64,000 nt of DNA from Pontibacillus yanchengensis (GCF_009856295.1 NZ_WMEU01000005.1:62001-126000), one strand, 5' to 3'; numbered from the stretch's first letter, positions 52,722 through 62,405 are shown. The notes: a model not told the origin generated them from the sequence alone. Program-made: numbers and translations.

Positions 52722-53072
52722 ATGAAACGTGCACAATCAATAGAAGAAGTGCGATCCTTCGTACAACAAGAAGATATTTCCCTATTATATATTTCTAGAC
52801 CGAACTGTTCTGTTTGCCATTCCTTACTTCCACAGGTAGAAGAACTATTGGAAGATTATCAAAAAGTATCTACCCTATATGTAGATGCAGATGAGATTCC
52901 AGAGATTGCAGGAGAATATGAAATTTTTACTGTACCTGTTTTAATTGTATCAGTGGAAGGAAGAGAAATGTTCCGAAAAGCCCGAATTGTTCCGATAGAA
53001 GAATTAAACCAACAACTAGGAAAGCTTTATAGCGCGTACTGGGACGAAGGGACAGGTTCCTCGTCTCAGTAA
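52722..53072 (+). CDS. Thioredoxin-family protein with CSVC motif
   Basis: 116 aa thioredoxin fold: redox motif CSVC after ISRPN, cis-proline in FTVPVLIV. No signal peptide, so cytosolic. The last residues (WDEGTGSSSQ) are encoded by a copy of repeat family A, so the native stop was probably replaced when the repeat inserted. Function: general thiol-disulfide exchange (YtpP-like). Confidence 0.85.
   Translation: MKRAQSIEEVRSFVQQEDISLLYISRPNCSVCHSLLPQVEELLEDYQKVSTLYVDADEIPEIAGEYEIFTVPVLIVSVEGREMFRKARIVPIEELNQQLGKLYSAYWDEGTGSSSQ
53041..53070. repeat. Repeat family A (site 6) inside a coding end
   Basis: GGGACGAAGGGACAGGTTCC and on to CTCGTCTCAG; one unit read in frame as the C-terminus of the thioredoxin-like protein. 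Confidence 0.8.
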
Positions 53073-53142
53073 GTGGTTTTGGATAGGAATGGAACGGTAA
53101 CGTATATTATAAGAGAATATACTGTTGCGGAGGTGTACGTGA

Positions 53143-53604
53143 ATGCCTTGGGATACAGATGATTATCCAAGTTCATTAAAGAATCTAGAAACCCCTGTCC
53201 GAAAAAAAGCCATCGAAATTGCGAATGCTATGTTAGATGAAGGGTACGATGAAGGAAGTGCTATTCCCATTGCAACTGAGCAAGCAAAAGAATGGTACGA
53301 CGACGCTAGTGAAGATGAAATCACAGAAATGAAGCAAAAAAGCGACGAAAAATTAAAGCAGCGTGACCCTGAGGGCCAGCAATACGATAGTCGTCCGGAA
53401 TTACTAGACAAGGGAGAGCATGTGGTCTCTCATGAAGATGGTTGGGCTGTACAAGCAGAAGATGCCAAGAAACCAGCAGCCACTTTTGATAATAAAAGTG
53501 ATGCGATAGATCGGGCTAAAGAGATTGCATCCAACAAAGGAACTCAGGTTATTATTCACAGAAAAGATGGTAGCATCCAAGACCATATCGGATTTGGTTC
53601 ATAA
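53143..53604 (+). CDS. ydaT: YdaT-like general stress protein (DUF2188 domain)
   Basis: 153 aa. Begins MPWDTDDYPSSLKNLE as YdaT does, with AIEIANAMLDEGYDEGSAIP (ChaB-like helical part) and a C-terminal DUF2188 domain (GWAVQAEDAKKPAATFDNKS, IIHRKDGSIQDH). In B. subtilis ydaT is a general stress gene. A GTTTTG...GGTAAC pair upstream is only a weak sigma-B candidate. Followed by a perfect terminator. Confidence 0.85.
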   Translation: MPWDTDDYPSSLKNLETPVRKKAIEIANAMLDEGYDEGSAIPIATEQAKEWYDDASEDEITEMKQKSDEKLKQRDPEGQQYDSRPELLDKGEHVVSHEDGWAVQAEDAKKPAATFDNKSDAIDRAKEIASNKGTQVIIHRKDGSIQDHIGFGS

Positions 53605-53634
53605 AGTGAAAAGCAAAGCATAAATTGACTATAG

Positions 53635-53670
53635 AAAAGTCCTGTCTATTCATGAATAGACAGGACTTTT
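53635..53670. terminator. Terminator, perfect 36-bp palindrome
   Basis: AAAAGTCCTGTCTATTCA and its exact complement, ending in TTTT. Confidence 0.85.
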
Positions 53671-53733
53671 GAATGTTATTAGAGAAATAATAATGTATAG
53701 AAGAACAAGAAGGTTTCAGAAAGGGAGTTCACG

Positions 53734-54432
53734 ATGAGTAATTATTCAATAGAAGAATTTATTAAACAAACGAAACAAGATGAAAATGAGAATAGTTTCT
53801 TTGAACTCGAGACGCAACGTATGCTTGAGGTGAATTTGACAGATGAAGTATGGGCGAAGATGGGTTCGATGATTTCCTATACAGGGTCCATTAAATTTGA
53901 GCGTGAAGGCATTTTAGAGCATGGCTTAGGCAAGATGTTTAAGAAGGCTTTTTCAGGAGAAGGCAGTGCTCTAATGAAGGCAAAAGGTCAAGGGAAACTG
54001 TACTTGGCTGATCAAGGAAAAAAGATTACTATTTTAGATTTAAATAATGAAGCAATCACGGTCAATGGTAATGATTTGTTGGCATTTGAGCCAGGTATTG
54101 ATTGGGATATTCATTTAATGAAAAAAGTTGCTGGTATGATGTCAGGCGGACTCTTCAATGTATCTCTTGAAGGTAGGGGAATGGTTGCAATCACCTCTCA
54201 TTATGAGCCACTTACATTATTAGTAACACCAGATCAGCCTGTTGTTACCGATCCTAATGCTACCGTTGCGTGGTCGGGCCATCTACAGCCTGAGTTTCTA
54301 ACAGATGTAACGTTAAAAACATTTTTTGGTAGAGGGAGTGGAGAATCCATTCAAATGAAGTTTTCAGGAGAAGGATTCGTAATTGTACAACCATTCGAAG
54401 AGATTTATTATTCCTCTTCAAGTCAATCGTAA
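53734..54432 (+). CDS. AIM24-family protein
   Basis: 232 aa, all-beta TRAP-like/AIM24 fold: [31 protein letters not shown] and [14 protein letters not shown] are typical. Function in bacteria unknown; membrane or tellurite-stress roles have been suggested for relatives. GAAAGGGAG precedes ATG 53734. Followed by a 92-aa protein 63 bases downstream, possibly one transcript. Confidence 0.85.
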   Translation: MSNYSIEEFIKQTKQDENENSFFELETQRMLEVNLTDEVWAKMGSMISYTGSIKFEREGILEHGLGKMFKKAFSGEGSALMKAKGQGKLYLADQGKKITILDLNNEAITVNGNDLLAFEPGIDWDIHLMKKVAGMMSGGLFNVSLEGRGMVAITSHYEPLTLLVTPDQPVVTDPNATVAWSGHLQPEFLTDVTLKTFFGRGSGESIQMKFSGEGFVIVQPFEEIYYSSSSQS

Positions 54433-54495
54433 TAGGGTTAAAATTATGTCGTATCGTCCATACTGCTCCTAAATAGGAAATTGGGAGCGATGCGG

Positions 54496-54774
54496 ATGAT
54501 CCATCAGTTGAAACGAATTGAAAAAAGTCCAAATCGAAGGTCAAGCCATAAAATCGTGGGGATTAGTGAGTCCGAGCGAGAAGAATGGCTATGGACAGCT
54601 TTTGTGAAAGGGAAAAAAGTCATGTGGATGTTTGTGTCCAGTCGTCCTTTAATGCTTAATGGGAGAGAAGTGCAGTGGAAGGGGCAAGAGACGGTTCCAC
54701 CGGAGATAGAGTCTCATGTGAATCAAGTAGCTGCACAGATTGGTGATTTATTTAAAACAGTAGAAGTATCATAG
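54496..54774 (+). CDS. Hypothetical protein, 92 aa
   Basis: Basic N-terminal half (MIHQLKRIEKSPNRRSSH) and an amphipathic C-terminal helix; tryptophan-rich centre (EEWLWTAFVKGKKVMWMFV). ATG 54496 lies eight bases after GGGAG; TTG 54481 and ATG 54490 are alternatives. No family recognised. A terminator follows immediately, so it is likely a real gene. Confidence 0.55.
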   Translation: MIHQLKRIEKSPNRRSSHKIVGISESEREEWLWTAFVKGKKVMWMFVSSRPLMLNGREVQWKGQETVPPEIESHVNQVAAQIGDLFKTVEVS

Positions 54775-54786
54775 ACATAATGTAAA

Positions 54787-54822
54787 AGAATCCTAGTGCC
54801 ATGTTTCGGCACTAGGATTTCA
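54787..54822. terminator. Terminator between convergent genes
   Basis: AATCCTAGTGCC and GGCACTAGGATT arms, loop ATGTTTC, then TTCATTTT. Confidence 0.8.
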
Positions 54823-54839
54823 TTTTGCCTAACGTCCTA

Positions 54840-55514
54840 TTACTCTATCTCTATCGATTCTAACTCCACATATTGAAGCCATGTTGCGATGTTGATTTTT
54901 TGAACGAGTTTCTCTGCTTTTTCCTCTGAAAAACCACCGGCACTTTGTACGGAGTCCGTGTTAAGTGGGGTGGACACCCGCGGAGCTGCTACATATGTTG
55001 GGTTGTCTTTATCCTTCTCTTCTTTATAGCTTTGACTCTCTTCATAGTTAATCCATATAACTAATTGATTTTCCCTGTTCTCTCGATTAGCAATCTCTTT
55101 GGTGATTTCGTGGAAGTGATCTTTGTCCTTCATTTGGACAGCAATGGAAGCCGTGTCCAAATCTTTTCGTGTGTTAACTTCTGCCGAACCGGGAACTAGA
55201 TCCTTTTCTCCGAGCATTTTTTCATCGTTAGCATCACGAAAGGAAAGATCAATCCCTTCGTTCAAGCTTTTTTGTAAGGATTCTTTTTGAGATGGCGATA
55301 TGTTCTCGTTCAGTGTGGCGGTAACTTCATCCTCTGAAATATTTACCAATCCGTCCATTTCCAAAAGAGATAGTATAGAAGAAACAGATTCTTTCGCTTT
55401 CTCATTATCAACATTTTCTGCGGCAGTGAAATGAAGCGTTGAGCCACTAGTTCCACATCCCGTAATGAAGATCGTAAGCATAAAGACAGATATCATTAGC
55501 CAAATTTTTCGCAT
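54840..55514 (-). CDS. Lipoprotein resembling the first extracytoplasmic (P1) domain of SecD
   Basis: 224 aa. Signal peptide with lipobox FITGC, so membrane-anchored outside. The rest follows SecD P1: DLSFRDANDEKMLGEKDLVP, the SIAVQMKDKDHFHEITKEIA segment, LVIWINYEESQSYKEEK, VAAPRVSTPLNTDSVQSAGG and FSEEKAEKLVQKIN, matching the SecD order of strand, iSaP-like and GnFs-like motifs. All SecD membrane helices are missing. It could assist SecDF or trap it; an unrelated lipoprotein is less likely given the ordered motifs. Monogenic. Confidence 0.7.
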   Translation of the reverse strand: MRKIWLMISVFMLTIFITGCGTSGSTLHFTAAENVDNEKAKESVSSILSLLEMDGLVNISEDEVTATLNENISPSQKESLQKSLNEGIDLSFRDANDEKMLGEKDLVPGSAEVNTRKDLDTASIAVQMKDKDHFHEITKEIANRENRENQLVIWINYEESQSYKEEKDKDNPTYVAAPRVSTPLNTDSVQSAGGFSEEKAEKLVQKINIATWLQYVELESIEIE

Positions 55515-55580
55515 AGTGAGGGACCCCTTTTCCTACGGTTTACCTCTTATCATAAAGGATGATAGATAATGATGTAATAA

Positions 55581-55781
55581 TTAGGAAGAAGGTTGTGCTC
55601 TGCAAGCATCTTTGAATTTCCCCTTATGAGAACCATCGCAAAATGGCTTATTCGAAGAAAAGCCACAACGACAAAGGGAACAAACCTTTTTCGTTTGGAA
55701 TGTATTTCCCTCTGCATCCACGATTTCGAAATCCCCAGAAATAAATAAAGAACCATTGTCTTTGACTTGAATTTTCGCCAT
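55581..55781 (-). CDS. CDGSH iron-sulfur domain protein
   Basis: 66 aa with the full 2Fe-2S motif CRCGFSSNKPFCDGSH, preceded by KKVCSLCRC. The small stand-alone form with an N-terminal strand pair is common in bacilli. Redox or Fe-S transfer role. GGAGTG precedes the ATG. Confidence 0.9.
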   Translation of the reverse strand: MAKIQVKDNGSLFISGDFEIVDAEGNTFQTKKVCSLCRCGFSSNKPFCDGSHKGKFKDACRAQPSS

Positions 55782-55814
55782 ATCAACACTCCTCTCATCA
55801 ACTTTCTTTCATAT

Positions 55815-55925
55815 ATATGTTTATAGAGCTCGTCCTACCCAGCCAATTGCACCCAGACATCGAGCCAACCTACGTCGTGTGGGCAGCAGTTTGTACGTCG
55901 CTAACCGGGCGCGCTAAGCTTTTCT
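55815..55925. repeat. Repeat family B copy
   Basis: Contains CATCGAGCCAACCTACGTCG, TGTGGGCAGCAGTTTGTACG and TCGCTAACCGGGCGCGCTAA blocks as at 45300. Confidence 0.75.
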
Positions 55926-55992
55926 TTACGCAAGCGTCCAAGCGGTCTCTCATATAATACAGGTAAAGTGCCTATAGAAATGAGGGAGTGCG

Positions 55993-57702
55993 ATGCATCC
56001 TAAATTATTTCCAGCACCTATCAATAGTAAAGAGGGAGAACGGTGGGGCTACATTGATGTGAGAGGTGATTTTCGGATTCAGCCCCAATATGGAATGGCT
56101 AATGATTTTCAAAAGAACGGATTGGCTATTGTGGAAGCAGAGAATGGGAATTACGGAGTGATTGATACAAAAGGTCATTTTATAGTAAACCCTAATTATC
56201 AATTTATTTCTCCTTATCAGGATGGAAGGGCTGTTGTGTCAGACCAAAAAGGTTACAGTGTTATAGACGAAAAAGGAAATGTTCTTACAAATACGTATTA
56301 TAGTTTCATCGGTTCTTATCAAGATGATGTAGCTGTATTTAGTCAACAAAAGGAAGAGGGGACATTATACGGCTATTTGAATAAAAAAGGAGAGGAAGTA
56401 ATCCCCGCACAATACTTGCTTGCAGAGGATTTCAAAGAGCGTAAGGCACTCGTTAAAATTCATGAAAATCAATATGCCCTACTCAATAAAGAAGGAAAGA
56501 TTTTATATACGTATCCTTATCCTTACGTTGGGCAACGTGGTGATGGTTTACTAGCGTTTCAACGTGATGCAGATGGAAAATATGGTTACATCAATGAAAG
56601 GGGTAAAGTGGTTTTAGAACCACAGTATGATGGAGCTCAAGCGTTCCGTGATGGGAGGGCAGTGGTTAACCGCATTGATGATTACCTTTACTATTACGGG
56701 TTGATTAATAAGAGTGGCAAGAAGATAGTAAACATAGAATATAATGATATCGAACAGTTAGGAGAGAACCGTATTTCTGTTGGGAAAGCGGTGAATGCTG
56801 ATCAACCTTATCTAGGTTCTCTTTACGCAATAGCTACGAGCAATGGAGAGCTTCTTAGTGATTACCGATATGAAAGTGTACTGCCTTATAAAAAGGGTCT
56901 TGCATCAGCGCATGATCGTGAACATACTTTCTTTTTGAACCGTAAAGGTAAAATCGCTCAGAACCTGCCTATACTCCCAGGGCAGGGAACATTATCTATA
57001 GAAGGTCCACTAATCAAAGCAAAGATTGATTATCAAATCTACTATGTGAATTACGCTGGAGAAATAGTCTGGCGTCCAAGAAAAACGATTCGATTAAACA
57101 ATCAGTATCGAGTGCTACAAATGAAATATAAACCCAATCCTGATTACCTTGTTTACTATCCTATTGTTCGCGGGATGGAAGATGTAGTGGCACAGCGAGA
57201 AGTTAATGACAGATTGAAGGAATATTCTCAAGTGAAACCTATTCCATCTGATCAGCAATTAGAATATAGCTACTATGGTAATTTTGAAATTGAATTTTTC
57301 CAGAAAGAATTGCTTGTTCTGGAATTGAATGGGTCTCAATATTACTTTGGAGCTGCACATCCTATGCCGACCAAAATCTATACGAATATAAATCTAGCTG
57401 ATGGGGAGTTTTTTGAACTAAAGGATTTATTTAAGTCTGGAAGCTCTTATGTAGAAGTTATTAGTGAAATTGTCGCCGCACAAATAGCAGAAGATGAAAA
57501 TAATTTTTATGTATTCCCCGATGCATATCAAGGCATTAAACCAGATCAACCTTATTACGTAAATAACGAAAGCTTATTCGTTTATTTCCCTCCTTATGAA
57601 ATAGCTCCTTATGTCGCTGGGTTTGTTACATTTGAGATTCCATTTTCCGAGATAATTGATATCATTGATCAAAAGGGAGCTTTCTGGAGGGCATTTCATT
57701 AA
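55993..57702 (+). CDS. WG-repeat protein with C-terminal DUF3298/DUF4163-like domain
   Basis: 569 aa. Residues about 15-330 contain seven or so WG/YG repeats (WGYIDVRGDFRIQPQYG, YGVIDTKGHFIVNPNY, YGYLNKKGEEVIPAQY, YGYINERGKVVLEPQY). From about 390 a DUF4163/DUF3298-type domain follows (GSQYYFGAAHPMPTKIY, DLFKSGSSYVEVISEIV), as in RsiV. No signal peptide is seen, which is unusual for this combination. Probably ligand or surface recognition; unknown function. Confidence 0.8.
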   Translation: MHPKLFPAPINSKEGERWGYIDVRGDFRIQPQYGMANDFQKNGLAIVEAENGNYGVIDTKGHFIVNPNYQFISPYQDGRAVVSDQKGYSVIDEKGNVLTNTYYSFIGSYQDDVAVFSQQKEEGTLYGYLNKKGEEVIPAQYLLAEDFKERKALVKIHENQYALLNKEGKILYTYPYPYVGQRGDGLLAFQRDADGKYGYINERGKVVLEPQYDGAQAFRDGRAVVNRIDDYLYYYGLINKSGKKIVNIEYNDIEQLGENRISVGKAVNADQPYLGSLYAIATSNGELLSDYRYESVLPYKKGLASAHDREHTFFLNRKGKIAQNLPILPGQGTLSIEGPLIKAKIDYQIYYVNYAGEIVWRPRKTIRLNNQYRVLQMKYKPNPDYLVYYPIVRGMEDVVAQREVNDRLKEYSQVKPIPSDQQLEYSYYGNFEIEFFQKELLVLELNGSQYYFGAAHPMPTKIYTNINLADGEFFELKDLFKSGSSYVEVISEIVAAQIAEDENNFYVFPDAYQGIKPDQPYYVNNESLFVYFPPYEIAPYVAGFVTFEIPFSEIIDIIDQKGAFWRAFH

Positions 57703-58313
57703 ATCCTGCTATAGTAGTAGGGTTATTTTTTTTGTATTAGAATGTTAGTAATTAGAGAGGTGCCAAAGAAGGGGCCTCTCTAGTTGTCTAGCGTATTATA
57801 AAAATATTGGCTTGTATATAACATAATAAGTATAGAGGCGAGTCCAGCTCCAGCGCCCAGCGACTAGCAAACTTCCTGCATCTTCTTACGATAAGTCAAC
57901 ATCGAACGCTTGCGCTCTTTGTATTTCCTTTATCTCAAAACGATTCACAGGAAATTCTGGGTTGTCGGAAATCCCCCCGCTTAATAAAGGTATTTATCTC
58001 GAATCCAAGTCTTCAAGATAATGGGGCTATAATGGAAGATCAACAGCAGTATTCATCAAAACCTTTTATAAAAATACAATATTGCAAGAAAATATAGACT
58101 TTTCTGAATACTTTTTGTTATATATCAATCCTGGTTTGTGATATTCTATACATAAGTCACCCAAAGAATCTATGTTTTTATGTCGAATTTAGTTGAATAT
58201 TGTATTATTTCAACGAAGATATACAAATATTAACTGGTTTAGTATAAGATAATAGAAACAACCTTTTGGGGAATGTGCGGAGTAGGTTAACTTAAGAGAA
58301 GAGAGGTTATATT
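57703..58313. repeat. Long gap: terminator, repeat B copy, AT-rich upstream region
   Basis: 57754-57783 is a hairpin (GAGAGG and CCTCTC arms) ending the WG gene. 57840-57925 is a repeat B fragment (CCAGCTCCAGCGCCCAGCGA; ACTTCCTGCATC; GATAAGTCAACATCGAACGC). 57950-58310 is AT-rich; several TATA-like stretches (58135-58160, 58240-58252) may hold the kinase promoter, but no pair is convincing. No gene seen. Confidence 0.55.
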
Positions 58314-60239
58314 GTGGTTCATGTTACTGGAAAAGGCACACATCTTTCAATTGAGGAGTGTTTCCAATTAGTTGAATCTATGGGACATTGGGTATGCATT
58401 CACGAAAAAGAACACAATAGCATAGCTTGTCATCCTAAGTTTCAGAAGTTAATTAACGAACCGCACCGAGAGATGTATGTAGAATCGTGGTTATCTTCTT
58501 TCCATATACAGGATCGATCGATTTTGCGCCTTATTCTAAATCACAAGCAACAGGCACCGAAAAATGAGGTAACAGTACGGCTTCTTATCAATGGGGAAGA
58601 ACCTCAGTGGATTCAATTGAAAATTGTAGAATTATCTGATGAATTAACATGCCTTATTGGAAAATCTCTGCAAACAGAAGAAATACGAACTATACCAAAA
58701 GCAACTTTAACCGAGCCATTCGTTTCTAATAATGTTGACCATTTGATGACATGGTTATCACTAATCGACAATCAGATGAGTACTACAGAAGAAAATACTT
58801 CTAAAGAAAATGCGTATCCATCAACAACTAAATCTGGTTCTGATAGCTTATATAAAAGAGTCAAAGATATTGTCGAAAGAATCCCGCATGGGTTTGCTGT
58901 TATTAGCCAAGAATGGGAAATTATCTATATTAATCCTACCCTAGAAGATATTATTGGCAAGAGTTTAAAAGATATATATAAGAAGAACTATTGGGATGTC
59001 TACCCTATTGATTTATATCATAATTATTTTATACAGTTTACAAAAGCACTTGAGACAAAACAGGTTGTTCAGTTTCAAGACTATTTATATGATGTTGGTA
59101 AAATTATTGAAGTAACAGCTTATCCTTCCGATAATGAATTAACTTTATTTGTCCAAGACATTACACAGTCTAAATCATATGTAGAAGCCTTACGAGAAAC
59201 GGAAGAGCGTTTTTCATTGCTTGCTGAAAATGTGAATGAAGCCTTTTGGATAGGCTCCTCTTCCTTTCATGATTATGACTATATAAGTCCAAGCTTTGAG
59301 AGGATATTTGGTATCTCCATAACGGATTTAATGAAGAATCCTTCTGTTTGGTTACAGTATATTCATGAAGACGATCGGCAGAAGGTGTTGGAAGGCTACA
59401 AGCGGATGCGTATGGATAAGATTGCGGTTGAATTCCGTTTTAAAGTTCCATCTGGACAAATGAAATGGATTAGAACTAAAGGCTATCCTTTACATCGCAT
59501 GGGGAAAACGATTGTAGTAGGGGTTCATGAAGATATAACAGAAATAAAAGAAAAAGAGGTACTCCAGTCTAAGTCTGAACAATATGAAACGGTTGTAAGA
59601 GTCGCAGCGGGTATAGCTCATGAGATTCGCAATCCTCTTACATCCATAAAAGGTTTTTTACAATTAATGCTTTCAAATGAATCAGGGGAGAATCAATATA
59701 GTGAAATCATCTTCTCTGAGTTGGCGCGGATTGAAACCATTGTAAACGAGTTTATGCTATTAGCGAAGCCTGAATCAGAGAAAGCGCTAGTGGATACTGA
59801 TGTAGTTGAAATTGTCCAATATTCTCTATCCTTATTTCATCATCAAATCAAACAACAGAATGTTCAAGTGGAGATGGTGATCGATTCGGATATCCCTGAT
59901 ATAAAATCAGATTCGAAACGCTTGAATCAAGTTTTTATAAATCTAGTGAAGAATTCATTAGAAGCCATGGAAGATGGAGGAGAATTACTTGTTTCTGGGT
60001 GTTTTAATCAGGATGAACAAAACCTTGTGTTCAAAATCCAAGATAGTGGTAAAGGGATCGGAAAGGAACAGCTTGAACGTATTGGGGAACCCTTTTTCAC
60101 AACGAAAGAAAAAGGAACTGGTTTAGGGATCATGGTCACAACAAAGTTTGTTGAAAGTTTAGGTGGTACCCTGCATTATGATAGTGAAGTAGGAAAAGGT
60201 ACTACAGCTACAGTGACATTACCTAAGTACACGAGATGA
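58314..60239 (+). CDS. Multi-PAS sensor histidine kinase (sporulation-kinase-like)
   Basis: 641 aa, no membrane segment. PAS-like regions at about 10-110, 185-285 (RIPHGFAVISQEWEIIYINP) and 295-415 (ERFSLLAENVNEAFWIG, with VHEDITEIKEKE as PAC end). The dimerization domain has the phospho-acceptor histidine in GIAHEIRNPLTSIKGFLQL, split; then the N box (NQVFINLVKNSLEAM), DSGKGIG and GTGLGIM ATP-lid motifs. No response regulator adjacent, as for orphan KinA/KinE-type kinases that feed the Spo0 phosphorelay (inference). GTG 58314 follows AGAGAGG. Confidence 0.88.
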   Translation: MVHVTGKGTHLSIEECFQLVESMGHWVCIHEKEHNSIACHPKFQKLINEPHREMYVESWLSSFHIQDRSILRLILNHKQQAPKNEVTVRLLINGEEPQWIQLKIVELSDELTCLIGKSLQTEEIRTIPKATLTEPFVSNNVDHLMTWLSLIDNQMSTTEENTSKENAYPSTTKSGSDSLYKRVKDIVERIPHGFAVISQEWEIIYINPTLEDIIGKSLKDIYKKNYWDVYPIDLYHNYFIQFTKALETKQVVQFQDYLYDVGKIIEVTAYPSDNELTLFVQDITQSKSYVEALRETEERFSLLAENVNEAFWIGSSSFHDYDYISPSFERIFGISITDLMKNPSVWLQYIHEDDRQKVLEGYKRMRMDKIAVEFRFKVPSGQMKWIRTKGYPLHRMGKTIVVGVHEDITEIKEKEVLQSKSEQYETVVRVAAGIAHEIRNPLTSIKGFLQLMLSNESGENQYSEIIFSELARIETIVNEFMLLAKPESEKALVDTDVVEIVQYSLSLFHHQIKQQNVQVEMVIDSDIPDIKSDSKRLNQVFINLVKNSLEAMEDGGELLVSGCFNQDEQNLVFKIQDSGKGIGKEQLERIGEPFFTTKEKGTGLGIMVTTKFVESLGGTLHYDSEVGKGTTATVTLPKYTR

Positions 60240-60247
60240 ATATTTGG

Positions 60248-60278
60248 AAAGCACCCCAATTTTTTGGGGTGCTTTTAT
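60248..60278 (+). terminator. Terminator of the kinase gene
   Basis: AAAGCACCCCAA and TTGGGGTGCTTTT arms. Confidence 0.9.
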
Positions 60279-60348
60279 TCAGCTTTAGCGCAGTGTTTGA
60301 TTTCTTAAGAAGATAAGGGTAAAAGGAATAGAGCATATGAGGAGAGTA

Positions 60349-62391
60349 TCAAACATTGTTTTCTAAATAGTTTACTGCTTTAGGTGTTAAGTTTGTTCCA
60401 GTTCGGCCTCTTCCAATAGAGATGTATCCTTTACTTTGGAGTTTATGGAGTTGGGTTCGTATTTGTTGTTCGGTCATGGCTAATCCTTGGTCCGTGGATT
60501 CTCTCACTAATTTCTGTCTGCTGGCTCGTTCCCCGCGCTTGTTAATTTGATAAATGGAATGTAGAAGTGTTTCGTTTCTTTTGGCATCAACCCAATCCTC
60601 TTCAACTGAGGAAGGAAATGGTTGTTGATATATATATTCGTTGGGTGGTGCTGCATTTGGTAGGTCTTCTAGTGTTATTTTTTCTTTTTCTCTCACGGCA
60701 AGCATATAGGATATGGTGTTTTTTAACTCGCGTACATTTCCATACCACTTATTTCTTATTAGGGAATCCATGACTTCTTGCGAGATAGATACAGGCTCAT
60801 GGGCTTGTTCCTTAATAAAGTGTTCAATGAGTGGAGGAATATCATTCACTCGCTCTCTTAGTGGTGGTAACTGGAGGCATAAAACCTTTAGTCTATGATA
60901 TAAATCTTCTCTAAATTGACCTTCATGTATTAATGACATAAGATTTTTATTCGTGGCCGCAATAATACGAACGTCGATAGGGATATTCTTATTTCCACCT
61001 ATACGACGTATTTCCATTTCTTGAATAACACGTAGTAATCTAGCTTGTAGCTTCAAACTAACGTCTCCTATTTCATCAAGGAATATTGTTCCCCCATCTG
61101 CCTGCTCAAAAAGTCCTTTTTTCCCGCCTTTTTGTGCTCCTGTAAAAGCCCCTTCTTCATAACCAAATAACTCACTTTCAATTAATTCCTCTGGCAATGC
61201 ACTGAAATTCATGGCTAAGAAGGGTTGGTATTTTCTAGAGGAAACATTGTGAATGGAATTGGCATACAGTTCTTTTCCTGTTCCACTTTCACCTTGAATG
61301 AGAACTGGTAATTCAGTCTTTGCTAGTTTCCTTGCTACCTTCTTTGTGTTCTCTATCATTTTACTGTTACCTATTATGTGATCAAAGGTATATTTGGCTA
61401 TATATCCTTTATGTACAAGGTCATGTCTAGCTGCTTTTTCAATGGAGATGGTCTCATCAGCATTTTTGAATATAAGAATCGTTGTGCCTTCTTGTTCAAG
61501 ATGGAACCGGTAAACCATTAGATTATAGTGATTAATGGTTAAGAAACGACTTCTATCTTTCTCCTTAAAAAGAAAGGAATATACTTGGTCATTCTTCAAA
61601 ATTTGTTTAATGTTTTTGTTTATTGCATGTGTTGCAAAAACACCTGTGTATTGTTCCATCATTTGATTAAAAACAGAAATCTTTCCGTTCGTATCCATTG
61701 CAACAATTCCGTCATTCACTCCATCAACGACTTGCTTTAAGTGTTCATTTAATTGAACAGTTTGTTTGTGCATATCAGAGATATTCTGACTTAACTCAAT
61801 AATCTTTCTTGTGTAACGATCGGAAATATCCCCACCAAGCTGCTCCTTTAGGTGGAAATGCTCTAAGATGTCCATGATGGTAGTAATATCAATTAATCTA
61901 ACACCAATGTTTATGACGTTATCAATATGATCTGGAACTAGGTGGACTTCACCAGGAGTGATGGCTGTCTTGATACCCAAATGTTCTTGTGTGACAGTCG
62001 TTCCGGGGTGATAAGGAATATACTCAATATGGTCAATTCCGGTTTTAAGCAAGGTGTGGATCGCTTCTTCAGACGTTTCTGGAAAGTCATTTACATATAA
62101 AACTTTTGAACCTTCTTTTAATTGAAAAAGTTGCTCTATGTACTGATAATTTGTTGTTCTTCTACTAACAATTACTTCGCAGCTATCATCAACCACATGC
62201 CGAACCTCTGAATCAATTAAATGCGAGGAATAGACTATCAATTTGTTAGTCAGCAAGTTAGGGAGTGAAGTCTCTGAGGCGTAACTTGTAATGAATATGA
62301 ATTCTCCTAGAATATCTTTGAGTTGTTGATGGAGGGTTAGCCTAGTCTCTTCTGTACCTGCTAGGAGTATAAGCTCTCTTTTAGTATACAT
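60349..62391 (-). CDS. Sigma-54-dependent activator with PAS domain and C-terminal winged helix
   Basis: About 680 aa. N-terminal 190 residues resemble a PrpR-like or other small-ligand sensor (uncertain); PAS about 215-310 (DGVNDGIVAMDTNGKISVFN); AAA+ domain with Walker A GESGTGKE, sigma-54 loop GAFTGA, Walker B GGTIFLDEIGD and the arginine finger region LPPLRER. The C-terminus is not the usual Fis-type helix-turn-helix but a winged-helix-like region (SRQKLVRESTDQGLAMTEQQ and IRTQLHKLQSKGYISIGRGR). ATG 62391 is preferred because AAAGG lies upstream at good spacing; ATG 62400 abuts it. It probably activates the divergent transporter gene. Confidence 0.85.
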   Translation of the reverse strand: MYTKRELILLAGTEETRLTLHQQLKDILGEFIFITSYASETSLPNLLTNKLIVYSSHLIDSEVRHVVDDSCEVIVSRRTTNYQYIEQLFQLKEGSKVLYVNDFPETSEEAIHTLLKTGIDHIEYIPYHPGTTVTQEHLGIKTAITPGEVHLVPDHIDNVINIGVRLIDITTIMDILEHFHLKEQLGGDISDRYTRKIIELSQNISDMHKQTVQLNEHLKQVVDGVNDGIVAMDTNGKISVFNQMMEQYTGVFATHAINKNIKQILKNDQVYSFLFKEKDRSRFLTINHYNLMVYRFHLEQEGTTILIFKNADETISIEKAARHDLVHKGYIAKYTFDHIIGNSKMIENTKKVARKLAKTELPVLIQGESGTGKELYANSIHNVSSRKYQPFLAMNFSALPEELIESELFGYEEGAFTGAQKGGKKGLFEQADGGTIFLDEIGDVSLKLQARLLRVIQEMEIRRIGGNKNIPIDVRIIAATNKNLMSLIHEGQFREDLYHRLKVLCLQLPPLRERVNDIPPLIEHFIKEQAHEPVSISQEVMDSLIRNKWYGNVRELKNTISYMLAVREKEKITLEDLPNAAPPNEYIYQQPFPSSVEEDWVDAKRNETLLHSIYQINKRGERASRQKLVRESTDQGLAMTEQQIRTQLHKLQSKGYISIGRGRTGTNLTPKAVNYLENNV

Positions 62392-62405
62392 CTTAATCAT
62401 CCTTT

